Position numbers and translations under genes: made by a program
In this document: piece after piece, positions 16,709 to 25,031 of the stretch
Numbering within the stretch: the first letter of the stretch is position 1
Layout: every line of letters begins with the position of its first letter
NCBI RefSeq assembly: GCF_005765165.1
Contig: NZ_VCIW01000030.1
Coordinates: 1-63,296 of the forward strand
DNA length: 63,296 bases
Direction of reading: 5' to 3'
Source: Paenibacillus antri
GTDB taxonomy: Bacteria > Bacillota > Bacilli > Paenibacillales > YIM-B00363
Notes under the pieces: generated by a model
What the model was told of the DNA's origin: nothing
Databases searched by the model: none
The model's input: only the letters and a program-made list of their open reading frames with translations

Positions 16709-19033
16709 CTACGCCGGCATCGGCGTCAAGCCAGGCCCGAACCGGTACGTCCCCCCGGGCCGCAGCTCCAGCGGCAGCGTCTTCTCCCCGTACCGCACCG
16801 TCGTCCGCCCCGCCGTGCCGGCTCGCAGCGTCGCTTCCGCGAGCGCCCCGCCTTCCCAGACGAGGTCGACCTCGACGTCGCCCCGCGCGCGAAGGCCGGC
16901 GACCCGCCCCGACGGCCAACGGCTCGGCAGCGCCGGGAGCAGGTCGAGCTCGCCCGCATGGCTCTGCAGCAGCAGCTCGGCGATCGCCGCCGCGCCCCCG
17001 AAGTTGCCGTCGATGACGAAGATGTTCGTCTCCGCCCCGGCGATGCCCGCTTTGGAGAAGGTGAACAAATTATCGAAGCACAGCTTCCCGATTAAATCCG
17101 ACAGCTGTCGATGCGCCGCGTCGCCGTCGCGCAGACGGGCGAAGCAGGCCGCGAACAGCGCGAGCGTAAACTCGACGTCCTCGAGCTCCGCGCGGCTCAT
17201 GCGAAGCTCGAGCGTCTTCCGGGCGGCGGCCGCCAATGCCGGCGTGCCGAACGGCGTCACCTGATTGCCGGGGAACAAGCCGTAAAGATGCGACAGATGG
17301 CGATGATCCGGCTGCGCCTCGGCGTAATCCTCCAACCATTCCTGCAGCTGCCCTCGCGACCCGACGCGCAGCGGCGGCAGCGCCTGCACCGCTTCCCGCA
17401 GCCGTTGGAGCAACGCCGCGTCCACGCCCTGCCGTTCGGACGCCTCGATGCAAAACTCGAACAGCTCCCGCACGAGCATCTGATCCATCGTCGGCCCCAT
17501 CGACAGCGCATGCGACCGCAACCGGTCGTCCCCGACGTAGAAGCTGTTCTCCGGCGAATTGGAAGGTCCGGTCACGAGCCAGCCGAACTCGGGATGGATC
17601 GTCATGGAATCGAGGAAGAACGCCGCCGCTTCCTTCAGCACCGGATACGCCGTTCGGGCGAGGAACGCGTCGTCGCGGCCGAACGCATACCGCTCCATTA
17701 GATGCGTCGCGAGCCACAAGCCGCCGGTGACGTTCAGCCCCCAAGACGTCTCCCACCCCGGCGACGCGAAGCCCCACGCGTTCGTGAAGACGTGCGCGAC
17801 CCAGCCGTCGCTGTCGTAGAAGTGCCGCGCCGCCGTCCGCCCCGACGACGACGCGAGCCGCTCCACGAACCGCATCAGCGGCATATGGCACTCGCCCAGA
17901 TGCCCGGTCTCGACCGGGTAATAGTTCATCTGCGTGTTGACGTCCAGATGATAGTCGCAGCTCCACTGCATCCGGTTCGCCTCGCCGTCGTTCCAGATGC
18001 CTTGCAGGTTCATCGGCAGCGGGGAATCGTCCCGGGAGCCGGAGATCGTCAAGTACCGAGCGTATTGATAGAACAAGACGTACAACGCGGCGTCCTCCGG
18101 TTCGCTTCCGATCCGCCGCACCCGCTCGTCGGTCGGCAGCGAGGAGCGGCCGTCCTCGCCGATCGACAGCGTCACTCTCGAAAATAACGTACGATAATCG
18201 CGTACATGATCCGCCCTAGCCTGCTCGTAGCCCTTGCCGATCGCCCGCGACAGCGCCGAGTCGCGCGCCCCGCGCCAGTCCTCGCCTTCGGCCGCGCCGT
18301 AGTCGGTCGCGACGGCGACGTAGACGACCGCTTCGTCCGCGTCGCTCACGATCAATCCGCCGCCTTCGTCCTCGCGAACGGTGCCGCCGCGAACCGCGAG
18401 CCGAACGGCGCCAGCGCTTCGCACCCCGCAGCGGCCGTCGCTGTGCATCGTCTCGAGCGCCTGCGCCTCGAAGCGAATCGTCCCGTCGCCCGCCGAGGCG
18501 CCCAAGACGCGGACGTAGTCGTCGCCCTCGATCCGCAGCGCGAACGACACGCCCCCGGGACGGTCGCACGCGAACCGCGCGGCAAGCACGCCGTCGACGT
18601 GCGACGCGAACGCCTCGCGCCGGAAGCGCGCGCCGCCGTTCGAGTAGGACGTCGAAACGACGGCGCGCTCGAGATCCAGTTCGCGCTCGAGCCCCTCGCC
18701 CGCCGGATCGAACGTTAGCGCCACGCGGCATAACGGCAAGTTCGTGCCGAAGTTGCGCTTCGCCGGCTGCAGCCTTGCGCGAGCCTCCGCCTCTCCGCGT
18801 TCGAAGTCGCCCGCGAAGAAATCGTCCTGCATCCGCCGGAGATCCGCCTTCGCATTCGAGGGCGGATCGAGCGGCTCCGGCCGCCCCGACCAGAAGGTCG
18901 TCTCCGTCAAGCACCACGTCTCGGCGCCGATCCCTCCGTACACGACCGCCCCCAATCGCCCGTTGCCGATCGGCAGCCCTTGCTGCCAGCCCGACGCCGG
19001 GCGGTCGTACCATATGCGTAAGCTGCTTGCCAC
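16709..19033 (-). CDS. Glycoside hydrolase family 95 alpha-L-fucosidase
   Basis: 774 residues from a GTG at 19033 with GGGGGAG just upstream; a more distal ATG at 19093 would put the operator inside the gene. GH95 signatures: LPIGNGRLGAVVYGG and TFWSGRP near the N-terminus, DVNTQMNYYPVETGHL holding the catalytic-water asparagines, TGPSNSPENSF with the likely acid glutamate, and VIDGNFGGAAAIAELLLQSH with the other acidic residue, in the order known from Bifidobacterium AfcA. No signal peptide is visible, so it is probably cytosolic and acts on imported oligosaccharides (inverting release of L-fucose or L-galactose). A GntR palindrome lies at 19065-19076 in its promoter, and a tandem hairpin array follows its stop. 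Confidence 0.92.
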   Translation of the reverse strand: MASSLRIWYDRPASGWQQGLPIGNGRLGAVVYGGIGAETWCLTETTFWSGRPEPLDPPSNAKADLRRMQDDFFAGDFERGEAEARARLQPAKRNFGTNLPLCRVALTFDPAGEGLERELDLERAVVSTSYSNGGARFRREAFASHVDGVLAARFACDRPGGVSFALRIEGDDYVRVLGASAGDGTIRFEAQALETMHSDGRCGVRSAGAVRLAVRGGTVREDEGGGLIVSDADEAVVYVAVATDYGAAEGEDWRGARDSALSRAIGKGYEQARADHVRDYRTLFSRVTLSIGEDGRSSLPTDERVRRIGSEPEDAALYVLFYQYARYLTISGSRDDSPLPMNLQGIWNDGEANRMQWSCDYHLDVNTQMNYYPVETGHLGECHMPLMRFVERLASSSGRTAARHFYDSDGWVAHVFTNAWGFASPGWETSWGLNVTGGLWLATHLMERYAFGRDDAFLARTAYPVLKEAAAFFLDSMTIHPEFGWLVTGPSNSPENSFYVGDDRLRSHALSMGPTMDQMLVRELFEFCIEASERQGVDAALLQRLREAVQALPPLRVGSRGQLQEWLEDYAEAQPDHRHLSHLYGLFPGNQVTPFGTPALAAAARKTLELRMSRAELEDVEFTLALFAACFARLRDGDAAHRQLSDLIGKLCFDNLFTFSKAGIAGAETNIFVIDGNFGGAAAIAELLLQSHAGELDLLPALPSRWPSGRVAGLRARGDVEVDLVWEGGALAEATLRAGTAGRTTVRYGEKTLPLELRPGGTYRFGPGLTPMPA

Positions 19034-19064
19034 AGCGCTCCCCCTTTTCACGAATATATAATAT

Positions 19065-19076
19065 ATCATGTATGAT
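19065..19076. promoter_or_regulatory. Predicted GntR operator, copy 3 (fucosidase promoter)
   Basis: ATCATGTATGAT, 32 bp upstream of the GTG start of the GH95 gene, within an A/T-rich stretch (AATATATAATATATC) that probably includes the -10. Same 12-mer and same 32-bp distance to the start as in the GntR promoter at 10017. Confidence 0.75.
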
Positions 19077-19199
19077 TTATACGATAGGTTCACTATAGCA
19101 TCGCTTCCTAAAGCTGTAAAGACGCAGCAGACGTACGCGCTCGCAACGAAATAACCATTTCCTATATCTCCATCCTTTTAATGGATGTATTATACTTCA

Positions 19200-19228
19200 T
19201 TGACATGATGTACCAGTTTTGATATGGT
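19200..19228 (+). promoter_or_regulatory. Promoter of the GreA-like/Cse60 operon
   Basis: Perfect -35 TTGACA at 19200-19205, 17-bp spacer, -10 TATGGT at 19223-19228. It leaves a leader of about 150 bases before the start at 19387. Confidence 0.55.
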
Positions 19229-19237
19229 GGCGGAGAG

Positions 19238-19268
19238 AGACATTTCGCTTCCGTACAGCGAAGTGTCT
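19238..19268 (+). promoter_or_regulatory. Leader hairpin, possible attenuator
   Basis: A 12-bp stem with one G-T pair (AGACATTTCGCT at 19238-19249, AGCGAAGTGTCT at 19257-19268) and a 7-base loop begins about 10 bases after the predicted promoter and is followed by TTCCTTCATTTT. It could act as an early terminator or stabilise the 5' end. No known riboswitch is recognised. Confidence 0.45.
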
Positions 19269-19386
19269 TTCCTTCATTTTGCCGTCGTTTTACATTAAAT
19301 GGCTATGGAAGGTGATGCTGTGTTTCCCGTCTTTATTCCGCCCCACGCGATATCGATCATCCTCGTAAAGGAGAGAACGACAAATC

Positions 19387-19833
19387 ATGACCCATAGCTT
19401 ATTATTAGAAGGGCCGCGTCTTCAGTTGTTAAATCAGCTCGTCTATTTCGAGGATCACCGGGCGCGCTTCTTGGACGAGCATTATCCGGAGCAAGGGCAA
19501 GCCAGAAGCCTCGTCGAGAAGACGCTGCGCATCTATGCCTCCGTGCTCGAAGACATTCTGGAAGGGGTCACCTTCCCCGACCTGCACGCGATCGCGTTGA
19601 TCGGCAGCGAGATCGAAATCCGTTACCTGGACGACGGAAGCCGCGAAACCTACGCCCTCGTCCTGCCGCACGCCGCGGATCCGGACATCGGCCGGTTGTC
19701 CTTCCTGTCTCCGCTCGGCTTCCAATTGCTAATGGCTCGCAGGGGCGAAACCTATGAGCTGGATCTTCCCGCCGGCGTCGTTCGCGTGCGGATCGAGGGG
19801 GTTCGCTTTACCCAAGGAGGTGAAACCGCTTGA
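19387..19833 (+). CDS. GreA/GreB C-terminal-domain-like protein
   Basis: 148 residues. The C-terminal half matches the GreA/GreB FKBP-like domain: IALIGSEIEIRYLDDGS, then ADPDIGRLSFLSPLGFQL with the diagnostic SPLG, and DLPAGVVRVRIEGV at the end. The N-terminal ~60 residues are helical but too short for the full GreA coiled coil and lack its acidic tip pattern, so it probably does not cleave backtracked RNA like GreA; it may be an Rnk-like or GreA-like modulator of RNA polymerase (inference). It has its own promoter (19200) and a hairpin leader, and its stop overlaps the start of the Cse60-like gene by 3 bases. Confidence 0.75.
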   Translation: MTHSLLLEGPRLQLLNQLVYFEDHRARFLDEHYPEQGQARSLVEKTLRIYASVLEDILEGVTFPDLHAIALIGSEIEIRYLDDGSRETYALVLPHAADPDIGRLSFLSPLGFQLLMARRGETYELDLPAGVVRVRIEGVRFTQGGETA

Positions 19834-20018
19834 TTCAAGTGAAAGAATTTCTAGACAGCGAGCATTCGCTCGCGGTAGACGAAGCGAATGCGTTCCTAGC
19901 GCAGCTGAAAGAAGAGGATATCGTCGAAGTGAAATACGGCTCGATCATTAAGAAATCCATCAACGGGACGGAAGGGCAGCGAAGCGCTATCCTGATCGTC
20001 TATCGGAAACCGAACTGA
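19830..20018 (+). CDS. cse60: Cse60-like sporulation protein
   Basis: 62 residues, TTG start at 19830 overlapping the previous TGA; a textbook AAGGAGGTGA at 19814-19823 fixes this start. The pattern IQVKEFLDSEHSLAVDEANA, then IVEVKYGSI and AILIVYRK, matches the small Cse60 family, whose Bacillus subtilis member is made under the sporulation factor sigma-E. Its biochemical role is unknown. Translational overlap with the GreA-like gene indicates joint production. A strong terminator follows at 20047. Confidence 0.75.
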   Translation: MIQVKEFLDSEHSLAVDEANAFLAQLKEEDIVEVKYGSIIKKSINGTEGQRSAILIVYRKPN

Positions 20019-20046
20019 GGCCGAGATCGACGGCCCCCGACGCGAA

Positions 20047-20074
20047 AGAGAGCCCCGGAGGGCTCTCTTTTTCT
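20047..20074 (+). terminator. Rho-independent terminator
   Basis: Perfect 9-bp stem (AGAGAGCCC / GGGCTCTCT), CGGA loop, followed by TTTTTC. Ends the GreA-like/Cse60 operon. Confidence 0.9.
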
Positions 20075-20259
20075 TACCTTTTCATGAACGACAGCAGCTG
20101 AGCGATCAGCACTAACAAAATCGTCGCTGCAAAAAGAGGTTTATATAGAAGCGATGGAAGAATCAACAACAGCTTGAAGTGATGCAGCACGAGGATCGCG
20201 AAATTCAGAAGCAACAGCGCGAAGCTCAGTCCGTTCAGGAACGACGAGGCTCTCATCAT
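20074..20259 (-). CDS. Small two-helix membrane protein, function unknown
   Basis: 61 residues, almost all hydrophobic: helices FALLLLNFAILVLHHF and LFAATILLVLIAQLLSFM, with a basic C-terminus MKR. Two adjacent ATGs (20259 and 20256) follow AAGGCGGGTAGCGC. Such short proteins are common in Paenibacillaceae and I recognise no family. It stands alone between two terminators. Confidence 0.5.
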   Translation of the reverse strand: MMRASSFLNGLSFALLLLNFAILVLHHFKLLLILPSLLYKPLFAATILLVLIAQLLSFMKR

Positions 20260-20570
20260 GCGCTACCCGCCTTTTTCGAGATATGGGCCATACCGGTTCG
20301 GAACGACTCCCCGATTCCGCAACGGCGCTATAACGCGAAAGGCGGCATCCCTCCTCCACGGATATCGGCGCGCGCGAAAGGCGCATGCATCCCCGATCTT
20401 CATACTAGGCTCACCCTCCCGTGACGATGACGCGCGCTACGCCGCGCGAAGCGCTGTTCCTAGGATATGCGCCGCCGGCTCGGCACAATGTCTATTTCCG
20501 TTGGGGAAAAGGCGAAGCCGCCCCCGAATCGTCCGATGCGGACGTTCGGGAGCGGCCCCTAGCTCCGCGC
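20260..20570. other. Intergenic stretch without a recognised gene
   Basis: Holds the upstream region of the small membrane gene and a terminator for the PLP enzyme on the right. Open frames here lack a ribosome binding site and conserved features. Confidence 0.4.
20517..20556 (-). terminator. Probable terminator of the PLP-enzyme operon
   Basis: A long imperfect stem (CCGC..CCCGAA..CGTCCG against CGGACG..TTCGGG..GCGG) with a 3-4 base loop, then leftwards CTTCGCCTTTTCCCC. It starts about 15 bp past the stop at 20571. Confidence 0.55.
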
Positions 20571-21746
20571 TCAGTCTCGGCTCAGCCTCGACCAAGCGCG
20601 TTCGATGTCCCCGATCAGCACGTCGGGATCCTCCAAGCCGATATACAGCCTTGCGATCGACGGACTCTCGCCGCCTTGATTCCACCGGGCCGGCGCTTCG
20701 CCGACCGTGACCAAGCTTTCGTATCCGCCCCAGCTGACGCCGATGCGGAAGTATTCCAGGTCGTCCGCCCAGGCTTTCAGGGAAGCCACGGGATGCCGCG
20801 TCACGAAGGAGAACAAGCTGCCGTACCCTTGCAATTGCTTCTCCGCGAGCTCCCGTTGGGGATGCGCCGGAAGTCCCGGGTGGTTCACCCTCACGACGTC
20901 GTCTTTGCGCAGCAGATGCTCCGCCACCCGCAAGCCGCTCGCTTGATGCCGCTCCATCCGAAGCGGCAGCGTGCGGACGCCGCGCGTAATGAGCGAAGCG
21001 GTGTGGGCCGTCATGACGCTGCCGAGCAGCATGTAGCTCCGGTTGCTGATCGTCTCGACCAAGTCGCGCCGGCCGACGACGACGCCGCCTAAGCTGTCGC
21101 TATGTCCGGAGAAATATTTCGTAAGCGAATGAACGACCAGATCGATGCCCATCGAGATCGGTCGCTGGAAGACCGGCGTCGCCCAAGAGTTGTCGATGAC
21201 GGTGAGCGCGCCGGCTTCTCGAGCGATGGCCGCGACCCCCTCCAAATCCTGGAGCTCGAACAGTCCGGACGTCGGACTCTCTAAATATATCGCCTTCGTG
21301 TTCGGTCGAATCGCCTGCCGGAAGGCGTCCAGCTCGGCGCCGTCGACGAACGTCACCTCGACTCGATACCTCGTCGAGAGGTCCGCGAGGAATTCCCGCG
21401 TCGGTCCGTACGCTTGGTCGACGCAGACGATATGATCTCCCGTCTGCAGCAGGGCATGCAGCGTGCCCGCGATCGCGCCCATGCCGGAGGCGAAGCAGCG
21501 GGCTTGCTCGCCGCCTTCGAGCTCGGCGATGCGCCGCTCCAAATACATGACCGTCGGATTATTCCCTCTCGAATACACATGCGCGGCGAGCACGTCCTTC
21601 ATGGCGCAATCGAAGGAGGCGTGGTTCTCGAACGCGAACAAGCTGTTCTGGTATAGCGGCATCGTCACGGCGCCGTGATGGCGCGTGTCCACCGGATCGT
21701 GAGCGACTAATGTTTGCATATGACGTTCCGCGTCGCGATTGATCAT
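20571..21746 (-). CDS. PLP-dependent trans-sulfuration (Cys/Met metabolism) family enzyme
   Basis: 391 residues, normal for cystathionine gamma-synthase/lyase relatives. Seen: YSRGNNPT (58-65) binding the cofactor phosphate, SGMGAI (87-92), D185 in VIDNSWATP pairing with the pyridine nitrogen, and the Schiff-base lysine K210 in SLTKYFSGHSD. The start at 21746 has GGTAGGGGAGATAC ahead. Family members make or break C-S bonds of cystathionine, homocysteine or methionine derivatives. It is the last gene of a run of binding protein, two permeases and this enzyme, 34 bp after the permease, which is unusual for a carbohydrate importer and hints that the transported molecule carries an amino-acid or sulfur part, or that the gene was recruited (inference). 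Confidence 0.88.
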   Translation of the reverse strand: MINRDAERHMQTLVAHDPVDTRHHGAVTMPLYQNSLFAFENHASFDCAMKDVLAAHVYSRGNNPTVMYLERRIAELEGGEQARCFASGMGAIAGTLHALLQTGDHIVCVDQAYGPTREFLADLSTRYRVEVTFVDGAELDAFRQAIRPNTKAIYLESPTSGLFELQDLEGVAAIAREAGALTVIDNSWATPVFQRPISMGIDLVVHSLTKYFSGHSDSLGGVVVGRRDLVETISNRSYMLLGSVMTAHTASLITRGVRTLPLRMERHQASGLRVAEHLLRKDDVVRVNHPGLPAHPQRELAEKQLQGYGSLFSFVTRHPVASLKAWADDLEYFRIGVSWGGYESLVTVGEAPARWNQGGESPSIARLYIGLEDPDVLIGDIERAWSRLSRD

Positions 21747-21780
21747 GTATCTCCCCTACCCTTATCCGATCCCTCTGTCT

Positions 21781-22611
21781 CTAGCCTTTTTCGGCGCCTT
21801 GCGTTAACCCTTCTACGATGTATCTTTGCGCGAAAGCGAACAAAATCACGGTCGGGATCACGGACAATACCGTGCCGGCGGACATGGCGCCCCAATCCAC
21901 GTCGAACTTCATAATGAACGAGTTCATCGCGACCGGCAGCGTCTTCATCGACTCGCTGTCGATGAACATGACCGCCGCGAACAGCTCGTTCCAGTTCTGC
22001 ACGAAGGCGAAGATGAACGTGGAAGCGATGCCGGGCAGCATGACCGGCAGAATGACCCGATATAAGGAGCCGAGTCTGGAGCAGCCGTCGATCATCGCCG
22101 CCTCTTCCAGGCTCGAAGGAATGCGCTGGAAGAAGCCGCGGAGCATAATCGTCGAGAACGGGATCAAGCCGACGGTGTACAGAATGAGCAGCGAAAACCG
22201 CGTATTGATCAGATCGAGCTCCGCCAATAACAAGTAGAGCGGCGCCAGCGAAACGAAGCCCGGCAGCATCTGGGTCGAGAAGAACGCCATCATGATTTGT
22301 TTATGACCGCGGAACGTGAACCGAGCCATGACGTATGCGCTGAGAATCGAGATGGCGATGACGATGACCGCCGACAAGACCGAGACCAGCAAGCTGTTCC
22401 CGATGTATACGTGAAATTTCGATATTTTGAAAATATTGATGTAATTTTCCAACGTGAATTGCTGCGGCCAATAGTGCAACGGGAAGGAGAAAATATCCTT
22501 CTTCGGCTTCAGCGAGGTCATGACGATCCAATACAAAGGAAACACCATCAAGATGAGATGGAGCGATAAGTACAGCACTTTCAAACTAAGGAGAACGCGA
22601 GTCTTGGTCAT
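21781..22611 (-). CDS. Carbohydrate ABC transporter permease (MalG/CUT1 type)
   Basis: 276 residues, six membrane segments, EAA loop LEEAAMIDGCSRLGSLYRVI and the C-terminal QRYIVEGLTQGAEKG typical of the second CUT1 permease. Its ATG comes 1 base after the stop of the partner permease. The PLP enzyme follows by 34 bp. No ATPase in the operon. Confidence 0.93.
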   Translation of the reverse strand: MTKTRVLLSLKVLYLSLHLILMVFPLYWIVMTSLKPKKDIFSFPLHYWPQQFTLENYINIFKISKFHVYIGNSLLVSVLSAVIVIAISILSAYVMARFTFRGHKQIMMAFFSTQMLPGFVSLAPLYLLLAELDLINTRFSLLILYTVGLIPFSTIMLRGFFQRIPSSLEEAAMIDGCSRLGSLYRVILPVMLPGIASTFIFAFVQNWNELFAAVMFIDSESMKTLPVAMNSFIMKFDVDWGAMSAGTVLSVIPTVILFAFAQRYIVEGLTQGAEKG

Positions 22612-22612
22612 C

Positions 22613-23494
22613 TTAGAAGTCCCCCACTTTCTCGGACTTCGTCACGAATAAATAGAAGACAGTATACAGCATAAGCATGGCGAGCATAATGACGCCGATC
22701 GCCGATGCGGAGCCGTAGTCGCCGCCCGAGAGAATCTTCTCCATCATGAGGGAGGATAAAATATGCGTCGAACCGGCGGGACCGCCGTTCGTAAGACCAT
22801 AAATAAGCGACGGGTCGTTGAAGATCCAAATCGCCCGAAGCAGCGTCGTGGCAATGATCGTCGGCACGATGTACGGCAGCGTTACGCTGAAAAACTTGCG
22901 AATCGCGCCGGCGCCGTCCATGCCGGCGGCTTCGTACAATTCGGCGGGAACGGATTGCAGCGCCGCGAGCAGCATGATCGCGAAGAACGCGATGCCGTAC
23001 CATACGTTCGCGACGATCACGGACACCATCGCCCAATTCGGGTCCGACAGAAAGCCGATCCGCTGCTCGATCAAGCCGGCGCGCATCAACAGATCGTTGA
23101 CGACGCCCATCTGCGAGTTGAACATCCATTTCCAGATCAGACCGATCAGAAATCCGGACAACGCCCACGAATAGAAGACGAAGCCTTGATATACCCCGCG
23201 TCCGCGGAACCCTCTGCGCAGCACCAACGCCAGCGACAACCCGATCAGAAACTGCAGGGTGAGCGAAGAGACGACCCAGATCGCGCTGTTGCGCAGCGCA
23301 TACAGAAACTTGGGGTCGTTGAAGGCATTCTCGAAATTTTGGAAGCCGATGAATCGGACGTTCGTCAGGTCGAACAGTACATAGTTTTGGAAAGCCATGA
23401 CGACTCCGCGAAAGAACGGATAGAAGGTAAAGACGGCGAGAAGCAGCAACGCCGGCAACAGGCTGAACAAGATGAACGTTCTTTGTTTCGTCAT
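22613..23494 (-). CDS. Carbohydrate ABC transporter permease (MalF/CUT1 type)
   Basis: 293 residues from ATG 23494, which follows AGGCGGTGATTTCTGC; a start at 23539 is possible but lacks support. Begins TKQRTFILFSLLPALLLLAVF, contains EAA loop ELYEAAGMDGAGAIRKFFSV and ends near the MalG start. Six membrane segments. Lies 77 bp downstream of the binding protein. Confidence 0.93.
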   Translation of the reverse strand: MTKQRTFILFSLLPALLLLAVFTFYPFFRGVVMAFQNYVLFDLTNVRFIGFQNFENAFNDPKFLYALRNSAIWVVSSLTLQFLIGLSLALVLRRGFRGRGVYQGFVFYSWALSGFLIGLIWKWMFNSQMGVVNDLLMRAGLIEQRIGFLSDPNWAMVSVIVANVWYGIAFFAIMLLAALQSVPAELYEAAGMDGAGAIRKFFSVTLPYIVPTIIATTLLRAIWIFNDPSLIYGLTNGGPAGSTHILSSLMMEKILSGGDYGSASAIGVIMLAMLMLYTVFYLFVTKSEKVGDF

Positions 23495-23571
23495 GCAGAA
23501 ATCACCGCCTGAACTATGAACGCGCGATGGGCAACGCAAGGTTACCCATCACAGGATCATATTAATATTTG

Positions 23572-24909
23572 TTATTTCACTGCTTCCTTCGCCTTCGTCC
23601 AGAAGTTGTCCCACTCCTTCAGCGTATCCTCGACCGTAGCTTGCCCGAGCAGCATTCTTTGCCCGGTTTCCATGTTGAGGGTACCCCACTGGCCGTTGGC
23701 CGGATAGTCGACCGTCGCCTTGAAGTTCAAGTACGTCTCCGGCAAGTTCGTCATCTCGATCAAGGTCTTGTACGGACCGGACTGGAAAAACTCGTCTTCG
23801 ACGGCGGTGCTGTGAATCGGAATCGTGCCGTAGCCCTTCGAGAAGATCGTGTTTTGCTCCGGATTCGACAAGAAGGCGATCAGCTTCCACGCCTCTTCCT
23901 TGTGCTTGGAGTGAGACGCGAGGCTCCAGCCCGCGCCGCCGGCGGAGATAAGCGCTTTGCCCGCAGGACCGACCGGCATCATCGCCGAGCTCCACGTACC
24001 TTCTTCCATGTCGTTCTGCAGCGACGCGATAACGTCCGGGTCTTGCAGGAGGAATGCCGTGACGCCGGAGGTGAACGCCTGCACTTGCTCTTGGAAGCCC
24101 CAGTTCACGGAATCCGGCGGGGAAGCTTCCTTATACAGCTTCACGTACAACTCAATCGCGGCTTTCGCTTCCGGCGTCGAGAAGATCGTGGCGCCGCTCT
24201 TCAGGAAGTTAGGGTCCGTCAGGTCGACGTTGTCCGCGTTGTAGTCGCGGACCATCGTGTCCGGCACCGAGTTGGATCCAGGACCGCCGCGGAAAGAGAA
24301 GCCGTACCGGTTATTCGCCGGATCCGTCAACGCGACCGCCGCGTTCACGAGCTCTTCGTACGTCTTCGGCACTTCGATGCCTTTCTCTTTCAGCCAATCC
24401 GCCCGGTAGAACATCTGACGCTGGTACATCCCGTTCGAGATGAAGTACAGCTTCTCTTGCGTCGTGCCGACCGCACGAGCGACGGAGGTAACCGTCTCGA
24501 AGTCGCTCCACTTCGCGGCGTAATCGTCCAGCGGCTCCAAGTAGCCGTTGTTGACGAATTCCGCGACGTTCAAATCGCGCGATTCCAAGACGTCAAGCTC
24601 CTGCTTCGCCGCAAGCATCGTCCGGATTTTCGTGTCCGCTTGCTCGAACGGCGGAGAGATCAATTCGACCTTGATGTTCGGGTTTTCTTCTTCGAATTTG
24701 TCGATCATCGTATTCAGCATTGCCGTACGGTCCGGGTTCGTCAAGCTCTCGATCATGCGAAGCGTGACCGTCTCTCCGCCGCCGCTTCCGGAGCCGTTGG
24801 AACCTGTTCCGGTCGATTCGCCCCCGTTGCCGCAGGCCGCGATCAAACTCGCGACGGCGACGGTAGATACCGCGACTTGCATTGACTTCTTGATCTTAAG
24901 CGCTTTCAT
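23572..24909 (-). CDS. Extracellular sugar-binding lipoprotein (CUT1)
   Basis: 445 residues. Signal peptide and lipobox SLIAAC (C26), then a Gly/Ser-rich linker and a family-1 solute-binding fold (KFEEENPNIKVELISPPF, later GGAGWSLASHSKHKEEAWK typical of the hinge region). First gene of the operon with two permeases and a PLP enzyme. A 6-bp inverted repeat in the promoter (24951-24969) is the probable binding site of the GntR regulator encoded just upstream at 25032. Ligand unknown. Confidence 0.93.
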   Translation of the reverse strand: MKALKIKKSMQVAVSTVAVASLIAACGNGGESTGTGSNGSGSGGGETVTLRMIESLTNPDRTAMLNTMIDKFEEENPNIKVELISPPFEQADTKIRTMLAAKQELDVLESRDLNVAEFVNNGYLEPLDDYAAKWSDFETVTSVARAVGTTQEKLYFISNGMYQRQMFYRADWLKEKGIEVPKTYEELVNAAVALTDPANNRYGFSFRGGPGSNSVPDTMVRDYNADNVDLTDPNFLKSGATIFSTPEAKAAIELYVKLYKEASPPDSVNWGFQEQVQAFTSGVTAFLLQDPDVIASLQNDMEEGTWSSAMMPVGPAGKALISAGGAGWSLASHSKHKEEAWKLIAFLSNPEQNTIFSKGYGTIPIHSTAVEDEFFQSGPYKTLIEMTNLPETYLNFKATVDYPANGQWGTLNMETGQRMLLGQATVEDTLKEWDNFWTKAKEAVK

Positions 24910-24950
24910 ACATAATCCCCCTTTGTAAAAGTGACAAGTTCGGTATCACA

Positions 24951-24969
24951 CTATCAACCTGTATGATAG
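24951..24969. promoter_or_regulatory. Inverted repeat, predicted operator of the adjacent GntR protein
   Basis: CTATCA (24951-24956) and TGATAG (24964-24969) with a 7-base centre, about 42 bp upstream of the binding-protein start and downstream of the GntR stop. Differs from the ATCATGTATGAT element of the other locus. Confidence 0.55.
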
Positions 24970-25031
24970 GTTAATCATAGAAGGGGAAGAAACATTTTGT
25001 CAATACGAATGTCAGCTATTTTTACAATGAT

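Noticed and set aside
19238-19268. Riboswitch in the leader of the GreA-like gene
   Set aside because: Only a single hairpin is visible and it fits no riboswitch class I know; kept only as a possible attenuator.
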